A program made the translations under genes and the position numbers. Under the pieces are notes generated by a model. The model did not search any database, was not told the origin of the DNA, and worked only from the letters and a program-made list of their open reading frames with translations. This document shows, in pieces, positions 36,501 through 46,082 of a stretch of 64,000 nt of DNA (positions are counted from its first letter, which is position 1; every line of letters begins with the position of its first letter). The DNA comes from Devosia sp. FKR38 (GTDB lineage: Bacteria > Pseudomonadota > Alphaproteobacteria > Rhizobiales > Devosiaceae): the NCBI RefSeq assembly GCF_005222805.1, contig NZ_STGC01000002.1, positions 62,001-126,000 of the forward strand. The letters are read 5' to 3'.

Positions 36501-37499
36501 TTACTGCGGTGCGTTGAGCTCAGGATAGATCAGCGCCGAGCATTGGCGGTTGCGGGCGTCGAGCTTGGCCTGCTCATCGGCCGAAACCATGCCCGAATAG
36601 ATGGCATGCCAGAGATCATTGGCTTCCACACCTTCGAGCCCGCACTGGCAATAGGTGGTGCAGAGCTCGGCCGTGGTGCCGGAGTCGACGCAGGTCGACT
36701 GGCAGGAGGCGAGGAAATCGTTCTGCCGCATGGCGATCTCGGGATGGAGCAGTGCCGCGGCCGGCGCGATGATGCCGAGGAGGATCGGCTGGTGCAGCAG
36801 GTAGATCAGAAGGCTCCAGCGCCCCATGGCGCCCAAAAGGCGCGGCAGGCGGCCGGTGGGGCGAATGGAAGCCAAGCGCTCCGCCCAGGCGCTGGCCAGC
36901 AGCAGCCGCATAGCGATGACGCCGACCAGCACCGCGCCGAACCAGGGGAACACCGGCACCAGATCATTGGTCGGCGGCGGCACCTGCCAGAAGCCGAGCC
37001 AGGAGAACAGCTTGTCGTTGAACAGCGCGTCGCTGAAGACGAAGGGCAGTGCAATGACAATGGCGGCGACCAGCGCCACCACAAGCAGCGGCGCGGCCAG
37101 CAGTGGCAGCGCCAGGAGGCTGAACAGCGCGATGGCGTGCAGCACGCCGAAATAGACAAAGCTGTCCGGGAAGACCAGCCAGGTGCCCAGCGTGATGGCC
37201 AGCGCGCCCGCCAGCAGGAACAGCCAGCGCCGCCAGAACGCCCGCCAGCGGATGCCGCGACCATGGCCGAGCACCAGGCCCACGCCGACCAGGAACAGGA
37301 ACACCGCCAGGATGGAGCGGGCGAACAGCACCCATTCGGGGTCATAGCCGACGTCGGGCGCGATGAAGCGGAAAAAGCTCAGGTCCCAGCACAGATGATA
37401 GGCCATCATGGCGATGATGGCGCCGCCACGGGCGATGTCGATCACCGCAAAGCGGGGCCGTGTGGGCGCAGGAACCTCGCCCACGGTCGCGTCCGTCAC
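36501..37499 (-). CDS. DUF1624 acyltransferase-like membrane protein with Cys-rich tail
   Basis: 332 residues, GTG start overlapping the RecQ stop (GTGA). Residues about 17-250 match the heparan-alpha-glucosaminide N-acetyltransferase catalytic domain (DUF1624): [34 protein letters not shown] and [14 protein letters not shown], seven to eight membrane segments. A C-terminal tail of about 70 residues after the last helix has seven cysteines (CQSTC, CTTYCQC) and is not expected in the family. The acyl acceptor is unknown. Confidence 0.85.
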   Translation of the reverse strand: MTDATVGEVPAPTRPRFAVIDIARGGAIIAMMAYHLCWDLSFFRFIAPDVGYDPEWVLFARSILAVFLFLVGVGLVLGHGRGIRWRAFWRRWLFLLAGALAITLGTWLVFPDSFVYFGVLHAIALFSLLALPLLAAPLLVVALVAAIVIALPFVFSDALFNDKLFSWLGFWQVPPPTNDLVPVFPWFGAVLVGVIAMRLLLASAWAERLASIRPTGRLPRLLGAMGRWSLLIYLLHQPILLGIIAPAAALLHPEIAMRQNDFLASCQSTCVDSGTTAELCTTYCQCGLEGVEANDLWHAIYSGMVSADEQAKLDARNRQCSALIYPELNAPQ

Positions 37500-39349
37500 G
37501 CCGCGACCTCGGCTACGACGGCGAGGAAGGCATCGCCATAGCGGTCGAGCTTGGCCTGGCCGACCCCGGGCAGGTTCAGCATGTCATGGGGATGGCGCGG
37601 CACGGCCAGCGCCATAGCGCGCAGCGTGGCGTCGTGGAAGATGACATAGGGCGGCACGCCCTGCTGCTTGGCGATGCGGGTGCGCGCCTCGCGCAGCGCC
37701 TCGAACAGCGGCAGGGCATGGGGCGGTATGCTGGCAGCACGCTCGAGCGAGCGGCGAACCTCGACGGTCTTTTTGGGCCGGTCCTTGCGCAGAATCACCT
37801 GGCGCTCGTGCTTGAAGACGGCGTGGGCCCCCTCCCCCAGCGTCAGCGCACCATGATTGGCATGGTCGACCACGATGAGGCCAGAGGCGGTGAGCTGGCG
37901 CAGCACCGACTGCCAGACCTTGGCGTCGAGGTCAGCGCCAGCGCCAAAGACCTTCTGGTTGTGGTGGCCGAAGCGCTCGACCTTTTCGGTCGACTTGCCC
38001 ATCAGCACATCGATGATATGGGCGGCGCCAAAGCGCATCCCGGTGCGATAGATGGCGGCCAGCGCCTTGATGGCCGCCTCGGTGCCGTCCCAGGATTCCA
38101 CCGGCGAGCGGCAGGTGTCGCAATTGCCGCAATTGCCGGGATGGGCTTCGCCGAAGTGGTTGAGGATGGCCTTGCGGCGGCATTCGGCGGTTTCGCAGAC
38201 GCCGAGCAGCGCATTGAGCTTGCCATGCTCGAGCCGCTTGACCTCGTCGGGGGCATTGCCCTCGTCGATCATGCGGCGGCGCTGCACCACATCGGCCATG
38301 CCATAGCTCATCCAGGCGTCGGCGGGCTGACCGTCGCGCCCGGCGCGGCCGGTTTCCTGGTAGTAGGCCTCGATGGAGGCCGGCAGGTCCATATGGGCGA
38401 CATAGCGCACGTCGGGCTTGTCGATGCCCATGCCAAAGGCGACCGTGGCCACCATGCAGATATTGTCTTCGCGCAGGAAGGCGTCCTGATTGGCGTTGCG
38501 CCGCTCCGCGCTCATGCCGGCATGATAGGGCAGCGCGGGAATGCCCTTTGCGGACAGCCACTCGGCGGTGTCCTCCACCTTGGCGCGGCTCAGACAATAG
38601 ACGATGCCCGAGCTGCCCTTGTGCGCGGCGAGAAACGCCAGCAGCTGATCGCGGGCCTTGTCGCGCTCGACGATGGAATAGGAAATATTGGGGCGGTCAA
38701 AACTGGTGGTGAACACCTCGGCCGTCTCGAGCCCCAGGCGCTCGATAATGTCCTCGCGCGTGGTTGGATCGGCGGTGGCAGTCAGGGCAATGCGCGGCAC
38801 ACCGGGGAAGAGTTCGGTGAGCTTGCTCAGCTCGCGATACTCAGGGCGGAAATCGTGGCCCCATTGGCTGACGCAATGCGCCTCGTCGATGGCGAACAGG
38901 GCAATGTCGATGCCCGACAGCATATTGGCAAAGCCGGGCGTCGCCACGCGTTCGGGCGCCACATAGAGCAGGTCCAGCTCGCCATTGCGGAGTTGCCGGC
39001 GCACTTCGGCTGATTCTTCGGCATTGAGCGAGGAGTTGAGCGCGGCAGCGGCGACGCCGGCCTGGCGCAGGGCCTCGACCTGGTCGCGCATCAAGGCAAT
39101 CAGCGGCGAAATGACGATGCCCACGCCCGGCCGGCAGATGGCGGGGATCTGGTAGCACATCGATTTGCCAGCGCCGGTGGGGAACAGCACAACGGCGTCG
39201 CCGCCATCGACCAGATGGCGCACCACCTGGTCCTGCTGGCCACGGAAGCTCTTGTGGCCGAAGACCTCGCGCAACACGGCCAGCGGGTCGCGCGGCAGAA
39301 GCGCGGGCCCCGCGCCGAACAGATCGATGCGCGATTCAAGTGTGCTCAC
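37496..39349 (-). CDS. recQ: ATP-dependent DNA helicase RecQ
   Basis: 617 residues from the GTG at 39349; a TTG at 39385 would add 12 residues. Helicase motifs: Walker [17 protein letters not shown] box [13 protein letters not shown], motif [16 protein letters not shown]. The zinc-binding region has CETAEC and CGNCDTC, followed by an RQC winged helix and a C-terminal HRDC domain. It unwinds DNA in RecF-pathway repair. The 3' end overlaps the DUF1624 gene. Confidence 0.95.
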   Translation of the reverse strand: MSTLESRIDLFGAGPALLPRDPLAVLREVFGHKSFRGQQDQVVRHLVDGGDAVVLFPTGAGKSMCYQIPAICRPGVGIVISPLIALMRDQVEALRQAGVAAAALNSSLNAEESAEVRRQLRNGELDLLYVAPERVATPGFANMLSGIDIALFAIDEAHCVSQWGHDFRPEYRELSKLTELFPGVPRIALTATADPTTREDIIERLGLETAEVFTTSFDRPNISYSIVERDKARDQLLAFLAAHKGSSGIVYCLSRAKVEDTAEWLSAKGIPALPYHAGMSAERRNANQDAFLREDNICMVATVAFGMGIDKPDVRYVAHMDLPASIEAYYQETGRAGRDGQPADAWMSYGMADVVQRRRMIDEGNAPDEVKRLEHGKLNALLGVCETAECRRKAILNHFGEAHPGNCGNCDTCRSPVESWDGTEAAIKALAAIYRTGMRFGAAHIIDVLMGKSTEKVERFGHHNQKVFGAGADLDAKVWQSVLRQLTASGLIVVDHANHGALTLGEGAHAVFKHERQVILRKDRPKKTVEVRRSLERAASIPPHALPLFEALREARTRIAKQQGVPPYVIFHDATLRAMALAVPRHPHDMLNLPGVGQAKLDRYGDAFLAVVAEVAA

Positions 39350-39397
39350 GCCGCTCTTGGACCACAGGCACGGGGTGCGCCGCAAGGCGGCATGGGA

Positions 39398-39967
39398 TCA
39401 ACCCTGACCCCTCTCCACCGCTGGTATGGGCTTGCTGAGAAAGCGCGAGCCCGCCAAAGCAAAGCGCCAGGGCGTGTCGACACCCTTGGTGATGCCGATG
39501 CGCGGCCCGGTGTGGACCATGGCCCTTGCCGAGGGCGCCTGCAGCGCAAAGGGCGGGTCGACCAGCGATAGTGAATCATGCCGGCGATCCACCGCCAGCG
39601 CCTGGCACAATTTGCCCGGGCCCGAACAGAGCTGGGTGTCGCTGACGCCGCCGCGCCGCGCATGCATCTGGGTGAGGCCCTGGGTCGGCTCCAGAGCGCG
39701 GATCAACAGGGCGCTGCCGGTCTGGCAGACGATATTGAGGCACCAGTGGATGCCATAGATCTTGTAGACATAGGCATGGCCGGGCGGGCCGAACATGGCG
39801 GCATTGCGCGGGGTCGGCCCACGGAAACTGTGCGAGGCGGGATCGGCCTGGTCATAGGCTTCCAGCTCGACCAGTAGGCCACCGACGCCATCGACCAGCA
39901 GCGTCGCCCCGATCAGCTCGGGCGCGACGGCTTCGGCGGGGCGATCAAAAAAGGACGGGGCCAGCAT
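39398..39967 (-). CDS. 3-methyladenine DNA glycosylase (MPG/AAG family)
   Basis: 189 residues, typical length. LLVELEAYDQADPASHSFRG contains the catalytic glutamate, and TPRNAAMFGPPGHAYVYKIY plus LCSGPGKLCQAL complete the AAG pattern. It removes alkylated purines in base-excision repair. It ends about 50 bases before the RecQ gene start, the two repair genes pointing the same way. Confidence 0.93.
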   Translation of the reverse strand: MLAPSFFDRPAEAVAPELIGATLLVDGVGGLLVELEAYDQADPASHSFRGPTPRNAAMFGPPGHAYVYKIYGIHWCLNIVCQTGSALLIRALEPTQGLTQMHARRGGVSDTQLCSGPGKLCQALAVDRRHDSLSLVDPPFALQAPSARAMVHTGPRIGITKGVDTPWRFALAGSRFLSKPIPAVERGQG

Positions 39968-39997
39968 GGGCGCACTATAGCGTCCGCGCCGGCATCG

Positions 39998-41059
39998 TCA
40001 CCCCACCCGGCCTCGGGCGGCGACGCTCACGGTCTCGACCAATTGATCGCCCGAAATCAGGTGCACTGTGTCAAACAGATTGCTGACCACGCAGGCGTGG
40101 TTGGGGATGATGCGCAGGGTCTCGCCGATCACGGGCCTGTTGGCGCATTTGGACAGATCGATGGTGCCATGCTCTTCGCTGAGCCCGGTGATGACGGCCT
40201 CGGGATAGGCCTCGATCAGCCCGAAGCCGGTCATGCCCAGCGTGTCGCTGGTCAGCGCCTTGGAGCCGGCATCGATGATGGCGCGGTCTTCGGTGGGGCG
40301 GCTGACCACGGTGGCCAGCACGGTCAGCGCGCAATCGGCGAAGCCACCGACGCCTTTGGCGACCTGGAAGCGGTCCATATAGATATAGGTGCCCGGCCGA
40401 TGCTCAGTGGCTGCGGTCACCTCATGGGCGCGCCAGAGGTCGGGCGTGCCGCCATTGGAGATCACCGCCGCCGGCAGGCCGGCGCGGATCAGCTCGGACT
40501 TGGCCATGGCCAACCAGGCGGCATTGGCTTCGACCTGGCCGGCAGCCGGATAGGTCATCAGCCCGCCAAACACCAGGCCGGGCGAGGCGGCGATCAATTG
40601 CGCCAGGGCAACGGCGCCTTCGGGCGTCTGCACGCCGCAGCGGCCCATGCCGGTGTCGCATTCCACCAGCACCGTCAGCGGCTTGTTGGCCGTGGCAAAA
40701 GCATCCGACAGACCGGCCACCGTGGTGACGCTGTCGGCGGTGACGCTGATATTGACCCGGTCGGCCAGGGCCCGCAGCCGCGCCAGCTTGGCGGCGCCGA
40801 TGATATTGTAGGGCAGGAAGATTTCAGTGATGCCGGCATCGGCGAAGACTTCGGCCTCGCCCAGCTTCTGCGCGGTGATGCCCACGGCGCCCAGTTCCAT
40901 CGCCCGCTTGGCAAAGCGCGGCAGCTTGTGGGTCTTGATATGGGGGCGGAGCCTCAGGCCATGGCTATCGGCATAGCTCTGGGTGCGGGCGAGATTGGCC
41001 TCGACGCGGTCGATGTCGATCAGCACGGCGGGGGTATCGAGCGCAGAAATATCGGTCAT
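39998..41059 (-). CDS. D-threonine aldolase/D-serine dehydratase-like PLP enzyme
   Basis: 353 residues. Alanine-racemase-like barrel with the PLP lysine in RPHIKTHKLPRFA (about 40) and a C-terminal domain whose IPNHACVVSNLFD supplies His and Cys metal ligands, the DSD1/D-threonine aldolase signature. The reaction could be D-serine dehydration or D-threonine cleavage. It overlaps the SDR gene by four bases; RidA, which removes reactive enamines made by such dehydratases, is encoded two genes upstream. Confidence 0.88.
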   Translation of the reverse strand: MTDISALDTPAVLIDIDRVEANLARTQSYADSHGLRLRPHIKTHKLPRFAKRAMELGAVGITAQKLGEAEVFADAGITEIFLPYNIIGAAKLARLRALADRVNISVTADSVTTVAGLSDAFATANKPLTVLVECDTGMGRCGVQTPEGAVALAQLIAASPGLVFGGLMTYPAAGQVEANAAWLAMAKSELIRAGLPAAVISNGGTPDLWRAHEVTAATEHRPGTYIYMDRFQVAKGVGGFADCALTVLATVVSRPTEDRAIIDAGSKALTSDTLGMTGFGLIEAYPEAVITGLSEEHGTIDLSKCANRPVIGETLRIIPNHACVVSNLFDTVHLISGDQLVETVSVAARGRVG

Positions 41060-41832
41060 TTGCCCCTCAGGACCTCGTCAACGAACACCAGATTGCCGGC
41101 CGTGAGGCCAGCGTCGACCGGCAGCACGGTGCCGGTTATGCCCGAAGCGGCATCGGAGCAATAGAACACCGCCGCATTGGCGACTTCCATGGGCAGCACC
41201 ATGCGCCCCAGCGGATAATGCGGCAGCACATTGTCGAGCAGGGTCGGGTCGGCCGCAAGCCGATGGTCCCAGGCGGGGGTGCGCACCGAGCCGGGGCAGA
41301 TCACATTGGCCCGCACGCCGCGACCGCCCCGCTCGACCGCGATGGCCTTGGCATAGGCGACGAGGCCGGCCTTGGCGGCCGAATAGGCGGGGTTGCCATA
41401 ATGGCCCAGGGCATTGACCGAGGAGATAAAGACCAGGCTGCCCGATCCCCGCGCCGCCATGGCGCCGACGAGCGGGTCCGTCATGGCATAGGCGCCATTG
41501 AGGTTGATGGCGAGTTCGGAAGCCCAGACGTCGTCGTCGAGATGGTCGAGGATTTCGGCGCGGGTGAAGCCGGCATTGGAGACCACTGCATCGGGGGCGC
41601 CAAACTGCTTGAGATGGTGCTCGACTGCGCTGCGCGTGCCCTTGGCATCGGCCTGGTCAAACAGCACCGTGCCGGCCAGGTCGAGGCCTTCCAACAGATC
41701 GGCGCTGCGGTCAGCGCCGATGACACTGGCGCCCGCTGCGCGGAAGGCAGCAACCAGCGACCGGCCAATGCCGCCGCCGGCGCCAGAGATCAGCACGGTC
41801 TTGCCGTCCAGGCGGAAGGGCGAGGCGATCAT
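41056..41832 (-). CDS. Short-chain dehydrogenase/reductase
   Basis: 258 residues from ATG 41832, one base after the RidA stop. The NAD(P) motif is LISGAGGGIGRSL, the catalytic Ser is in LVFISSVNALG, and YSAAKAGLVAYAK holds YxxxK. PG and a RVLRG-type C-terminus are typical. The substrate, probably a hydroxy or keto acid or alcohol of the same pathway, is unknown. Confidence 0.92.
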   Translation of the reverse strand: MIASPFRLDGKTVLISGAGGGIGRSLVAAFRAAGASVIGADRSADLLEGLDLAGTVLFDQADAKGTRSAVEHHLKQFGAPDAVVSNAGFTRAEILDHLDDDVWASELAINLNGAYAMTDPLVGAMAARGSGSLVFISSVNALGHYGNPAYSAAKAGLVAYAKAIAVERGGRGVRANVICPGSVRTPAWDHRLAADPTLLDNVLPHYPLGRMVLPMEVANAAVFYCSDAASGITGTVLPVDAGLTAGNLVFVDEVLRGK

Positions 41833-41833
41833 C

Positions 41834-42217
41834 TCACGGCCCCTTATAGGCAACGCATTCGATCTCGACCTTGCAGTCGACCATCATATGGCTCTGCACG
41901 CAGGCGCGGGCCGGCGGATGTTCGCCGAAATAGCTCTTGTAGACGCCATTGAAGCTCCAGAAATCGCGCGGATCGTCCAGCCAGACGCCGCAGCGCACTA
42001 CGTGTTCGAGGCCGTAGCCAGCCTCGGTGAGGATGGCGATGATGTTCTGGATGGTGAGGTGGGTTTCTTCGACGATGCCGCCGCGCACGATCTCGCCGTC
42101 CTTCATGGCGACCTGGCCGGAGACATAGAGCCAGCCGCCGGCTTCCACGGCCCTGGCGAAGGGCAGGTTCTGGCCGCCGGCGCCAGTTTTTTCAGCACCA
42201 TAACGTTTGATGGACAT
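41834..42217 (-). CDS. RidA-family protein
   Basis: 127 residues, the size of the YjgF/YER057c/UK114 family. The arginine that binds the carboxylate is in HPPARACVQ; LYVSGQVAMKDGE and IECVAYKGP are family hallmarks. RidA hydrolyses 2-iminoacids from PLP dehydratases. As first gene of an operon ending in a D-amino-acid PLP enzyme, this is an internally consistent detoxifying partner. It diverges from the M81 gene. Confidence 0.92.
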   Translation of the reverse strand: MSIKRYGAEKTGAGGQNLPFARAVEAGGWLYVSGQVAMKDGEIVRGGIVEETHLTIQNIIAILTEAGYGLEHVVRCGVWLDDPRDFWSFNGVYKSYFGEHPPARACVQSHMMVDCKVEIECVAYKGP

Positions 42218-42238
42218 GACGCACTCCCGGGTCGTTTC

Positions 42239-42317
42239 TGAAAGCCAGTTTCGTTTGAGAGCATTATATGGCGTGAAAACTGGGTAGAGGTCGACAGTTT
42301 TTCAGTTTCAGTGAAAA
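42239..42317. promoter_or_regulatory. Dyad-rich divergent control region (RidA operon / M81 gene)
   Basis: The 184-base gap (42218-42401) holds GAAAACTG (42275-42282) facing CAGTTTTTC (42295-42303) and a perfect 11-base palindrome TTTCAGTGAAA (42306-42316), plus GAAAGCCAGTTTC near 42239. GAAA/TTTC arms are seen in many GntR and RpiR operators. No regulator is encoded beside it. Confidence 0.4.
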
Positions 42318-42401
42318 TTTCTTACGTGATCGTTGCCATGTCGTCATGCTAACCTCGGCGCAGTCGCCTGACTGGCATGCCCCCTTCCTGCGAGATCTCC
42401 C

Positions 42402-43862
42402 GTGCGCGTTTTTACCGCCGCCTTGGCCACCGAGACCAATACGTTTTCCCCCATCGCGATCGACAAGCGCGCCTTTGAGGCCTCGCTGCATGCCGGGCCC
42501 GGAGAGCATCCGGCAACGCCGACGCTGTGCACGGCGCCGATCACCGTGGGCCGCGCGGTCTGCGCTGAACTGGGCTGGACGCTGATCGAGGGCAGCGCCA
42601 GTTGGGCCGATCCGGCGGGGCTGATTGCGCGAACGACCTATGAAGAGCTGCGGGACGATATTCTGCACCAATTGCAGGCGGCGATGCCGGTCGATGGCGT
42701 GGTGCTGGGCCTGCATGGCGCGATGGTGGCGCAGGGCTATGACGACCCCGAGGGGGATCTGTTGAGCCGCGTGCGGGCCATTGTGGGGCCCGATGTGCTG
42801 GTCTGCGCCGAGCTTGATCCGCATAGCCACCTCACCGCCAAGCGGGTCGCGGCGGCCAATTTCTTTGTTGTTTTCAAAGAGTTCCCCCACACCGACTTTG
42901 TCGACCGGGCGCGCGATCTCTGGGCCATTGCAGTGCGGGCGCTCAAGGGCGAGATCACCCCGGTGATGAGCGTGTTTGATTGCCGCATGATCGATGTGTT
43001 CCCCACCTCGCGCCAGCCGATGCGGGGCTTTGTCGACCGGCTCTATGGGCTGGAAAAGAGCGAGCCGCATGTGCTGTCGCTGTCGGTGATCCACGGCTTC
43101 ATGGCCGGCGACGTGCCGGAAATGGGCACCAAGGTGATCGCCGTCACCGATGGCCATGCCGAGACCGGCGCGGCGCTGGCCGAGCGGCTGGGCCGCGAGT
43201 TGTTTGCCCTGCGTGGCACCTTCATGGTGCCCCAGGTGGACGAAAAAGCCGCCGTGGACATGGCGGTGGCGGCACCCAAGGGCCCGGTGGTGATCGCCGA
43301 TGTGTGGGACAATCCCGGTGGCGGCACGGCAGGCGATGCAACGGTCATTCTAGCAGAGCTGATGGACCGGGGGATAAGTGACGTGGCGGTGGGCACGATC
43401 TGGGACCCCATTGCGGTGCAAATCTGCATGGCGGCGGGGGAAGGTGCTGAAATTCCACTGCGTTTTGGGGCCAAATCGGCGCCCAACACCGGCAATCCGA
43501 TCGACCGGCTGGTGACGGTCAAGCGGCTGGTGCGCGATGCGCAGATGCGCTTTGGCGACAGCTTTGCACCCTTTGGCGATGCGACCTGGATCAGCTTTGA
43601 CGGGATCGATGTGATCCTCAACTCCACACGCGCGCAAAGCTTTGATCCATCACTGTTTTCCGCGATGGGGATTGACCCGACATCGCGCAAAATCCTGCTG
43701 ATCAAATCGACCAACCACTTCTATGACAGCTTCAGCAGAATCGCCTCCGAGATCGTCTATTGCTCGGCCGGAAAACCCTATCCGAACCGGCCTGCGGAGA
43801 CCAATTATCGCAAGGCGCGCAAGGACATCTGGCCCATGCACATGTCACCGTTTTCGGACTGA
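42402..43862 (+). CDS. M81 family metallopeptidase (MlrC-like), copy 1
   Basis: 486 residues, GTG start. The N-terminal M81 domain has TETNTFSP (usually HETNTF) and metal-site segments CAELDPHSHLT (usually DLHGN) and FPHTDFVDRARD; the C-terminal MlrC domain has ADVWDNPGGGTAGD. The family is known for microcystin-degrading MlrC, but most members act on unknown substrates. Beside a D-amino-acid enzyme it might cleave a small peptide-like substrate. The two unusual motif residues raise the question of whether metal binding is standard. Confidence 0.87.
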   Translation: MRVFTAALATETNTFSPIAIDKRAFEASLHAGPGEHPATPTLCTAPITVGRAVCAELGWTLIEGSASWADPAGLIARTTYEELRDDILHQLQAAMPVDGVVLGLHGAMVAQGYDDPEGDLLSRVRAIVGPDVLVCAELDPHSHLTAKRVAAANFFVVFKEFPHTDFVDRARDLWAIAVRALKGEITPVMSVFDCRMIDVFPTSRQPMRGFVDRLYGLEKSEPHVLSLSVIHGFMAGDVPEMGTKVIAVTDGHAETGAALAERLGRELFALRGTFMVPQVDEKAAVDMAVAAPKGPVVIADVWDNPGGGTAGDATVILAELMDRGISDVAVGTIWDPIAVQICMAAGEGAEIPLRFGAKSAPNTGNPIDRLVTVKRLVRDAQMRFGDSFAPFGDATWISFDGIDVILNSTRAQSFDPSLFSAMGIDPTSRKILLIKSTNHFYDSFSRIASEIVYCSAGKPYPNRPAETNYRKARKDIWPMHMSPFSD

Positions 43863-43897
43863 CGGTTCGGCGCAAAGTGCTGACATGGTGACAACAG

Positions 43898-43928
43898 AAA
43901 AGGCCCCGCTCTGGAACGGGGCCTTTTT
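43898..43928. terminator. Bidirectional rho-independent terminator
   Basis: AAGGCCCCG (43900-43908) pairs with CGGGGCCTT (43917-43925) with an eight-base loop. Five Ts follow on plus; on minus the stem is followed by TTTTCTG. It separates the convergent M81 gene and the GH20 gene and can serve both. Confidence 0.85.
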
Positions 43929-43954
43929 GCATCACGCAATTGGGTCTTTGATGG

Positions 43955-45967
43955 TCAATCGGCCGCCCAGTGGCCATAGAGAATGGGCATGGTGCCGACG
44001 AGCGCCTTGAAGCGATCCCAGCTCTTGCGCTCGGGCAGCGTCCAGCCGGCTTCGGCGATGGCGGAGAGACGCGGGAAGACCAGGCGGTCGAAAATGGCGC
44101 GGTCGGTCATGGACTCGCTCCAGATGCAGGCCTGGATGCCGAGCAGGTGTTTGAGGCCCTGTTCGGAGAAGCCGGCGCGGGCCTCGAACTCATAAGTCTC
44201 CTGCGGGCCGGACCAACCGGCCCAGCCGGCGCCCGGCTCGGTCCATTGCACGCCATTGGCCATGTCGAGGTAGTAGCGCTGGCCGGGCGAGACGACGATG
44301 TCAAAGCCGCGTTCGGCCAGGGCCGCGTTGATCTCGACATTGCGCCAGCCGATGACGAAAGCCTTGGTCTTGTCCACGGCATCGCCATGGGCCGCCTCTT
44401 CCCAGCCGCCAGTGATGGCGCCCTTGGAAGCGATATAGTCGTGCACGCGGCGGATGAAGGCGGCCTGGATGAGCGCGGTGGGCGAGCCCTCGATCTCGTC
44501 GGCGCCGTGATGGTTGCCGAGCTGGTTGAACTGCTTCTCGTGCTTGCGGCGCATCTCGGGGCCACCGAGGCGTTCGATCATGTCGAGCGCCAAGGGCGAC
44601 CCGGACCAGGCGGCCAGCGGCACTTCGTCGGCACCCAGATGGAAGATGCCGGCCGGGAACAGCTCCAGCACTTCGTCCACAATGGTCTCGACGAAGCGAT
44701 AGACCGGCTCATGGGCCGGGTTGAGGCTGTTGTTGGGGAAGCCCTGCACCGACTGGTATTCACCGGTTTCTTGTGGGTCGCGCAGCTCGGGCATGGCCTG
44801 CAGCGCGGCATAGAAATGGCCCGGCATGTCGATCTCGGGGATCACGGCGATGCCCAGGCTATCGGCCAGCGCCACGATCTGGCGCACCGCCGCCTTGGTG
44901 TAATAGCCACCGGTCGGTTGTGGGCCGGAGCCGAGCAGCGGCGGCAGCGCCTTGCCGTGGCCACGCCAGGCGGCAATTTCGGTGAGCTGCGGATAGGCAT
45001 CAATCTCGAGGCGCCAGGCCTCGTCTTCGCTTAAGTGCCAATGGAACTTGTTGAGCTTGTTCCACGCCATGATCTTGAGGAACCCGCTGACTTCGGCGGT
45101 GGTGTAGAACTGGCGCGCCACGTCGAGATGGCTGCCGCGATAGGCAAAGCCGGGCGCGTCGGTGATCAGGCCACCGGTGGGGAAGACAAAGGTCTGCGGA
45201 TGCAGGCGCGCGCCGCGCAGGATCTGCCCCAGTGTGATGAGCCCATAGAGCATGCCCTGGCGGGTGGTGGCGGCGACGGTGGCGGCGTTCTCGGCAAAGC
45301 TGAGTTCATAGGCCTCGGGCGCCAGGCCCGGCTTGTGGGTGATGGCCACCGGCATGCCGGCTTCAGCCGCGGTGCGCACCAAGCCTTCGACGGGGAAGAG
45401 ATCGTTGACGAGACCGGCAAAGGCGGCGGCGGCGCGACCGGCGTCATCCCCCTGCGGCTTGAGATCGAGGCCGGGCGGGGCAATGCGGGCGCCGGTGGTG
45501 GCGACCGACTGCGGCCAGGGAATGATGGAGACGGCGACCGGCGCCTTGGCCGGAACGGGAAAGCGGACAGCGCCCTTGAGCAGCGGGGCATTGTTGCCCT
45601 TGCCGCGGGTGGGCGCTGTCGGCAGCGGGACAATGCTGCCATCGGCAAGCACGACATAGGCCGCATTGGCACCATCGCTCCAGTGGCGCAGGCCATAGGA
45701 GAGGCCGCGGGCAATCGCCGTCCAGGTTTCGCCGGGGGCCAGCACAAAGCCCTCGGGCGGGGCAATCAGGCTGTGGTTGGAGAGGCGCCGCAGCAGCACG
45801 CCGTTTTCGAGCGTGGCATGGGGATCGATGCGGGCCGGGCCGGAGAAGCCGAGCTGGAAGCCGCTGACCGGGGTATCGCCGGTATTGGTCAGCTCAATGC
45901 CATAGCCGAGCGGCTCATCGGCGGTGGCCGGAGACCAGGTGGTGACGAAGGAGAAGGACATGGGCAT
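43955..45967 (-). CDS. Beta-N-acetylhexosaminidase, GH20, cytoplasmic
   Basis: 670 residues. An N-terminal beta-domain (about 1-120), a GH20b-like domain and the GH20 barrel (about 270-640) follow one another. The catalytic Asp-Glu pair is in FHLGADEVPLA near 443, and FAYRGSHLDVARQFY and FHWHLSEDEAWR are family motifs. There is no signal peptide, so it should act on N-acetylglucosaminides imported by the adjacent ABC transporter. Last gene of the operon starting at 52469. Confidence 0.93.
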   Translation of the reverse strand: MPMSFSFVTTWSPATADEPLGYGIELTNTGDTPVSGFQLGFSGPARIDPHATLENGVLLRRLSNHSLIAPPEGFVLAPGETWTAIARGLSYGLRHWSDGANAAYVVLADGSIVPLPTAPTRGKGNNAPLLKGAVRFPVPAKAPVAVSIIPWPQSVATTGARIAPPGLDLKPQGDDAGRAAAAFAGLVNDLFPVEGLVRTAAEAGMPVAITHKPGLAPEAYELSFAENAATVAATTRQGMLYGLITLGQILRGARLHPQTFVFPTGGLITDAPGFAYRGSHLDVARQFYTTAEVSGFLKIMAWNKLNKFHWHLSEDEAWRLEIDAYPQLTEIAAWRGHGKALPPLLGSGPQPTGGYYTKAAVRQIVALADSLGIAVIPEIDMPGHFYAALQAMPELRDPQETGEYQSVQGFPNNSLNPAHEPVYRFVETIVDEVLELFPAGIFHLGADEVPLAAWSGSPLALDMIERLGGPEMRRKHEKQFNQLGNHHGADEIEGSPTALIQAAFIRRVHDYIASKGAITGGWEEAAHGDAVDKTKAFVIGWRNVEINAALAERGFDIVVSPGQRYYLDMANGVQWTEPGAGWAGWSGPQETYEFEARAGFSEQGLKHLLGIQACIWSESMTDRAIFDRLVFPRLSAIAEAGWTLPERKSWDRFKALVGTMPILYGHWAAD

Positions 45968-46082
45968 GAATGGTCTCTCGGGCTGATGGGTGGCTGCGTG
46001 GGGCTGCGGGGCAAACTCGTCGACCCCCTCCCTCGATCCCTCCCCTCAAGGGGGCGGGAAGGCTGACTGAAGGTATGGTGGG

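Noticed and set aside
46038..46058. CCCCTCAAGGGG-like palindrome between GH20 and rpiR
   Set aside because: Only a five-base stem with a two-base loop; too weak to list as a repeat or terminator.
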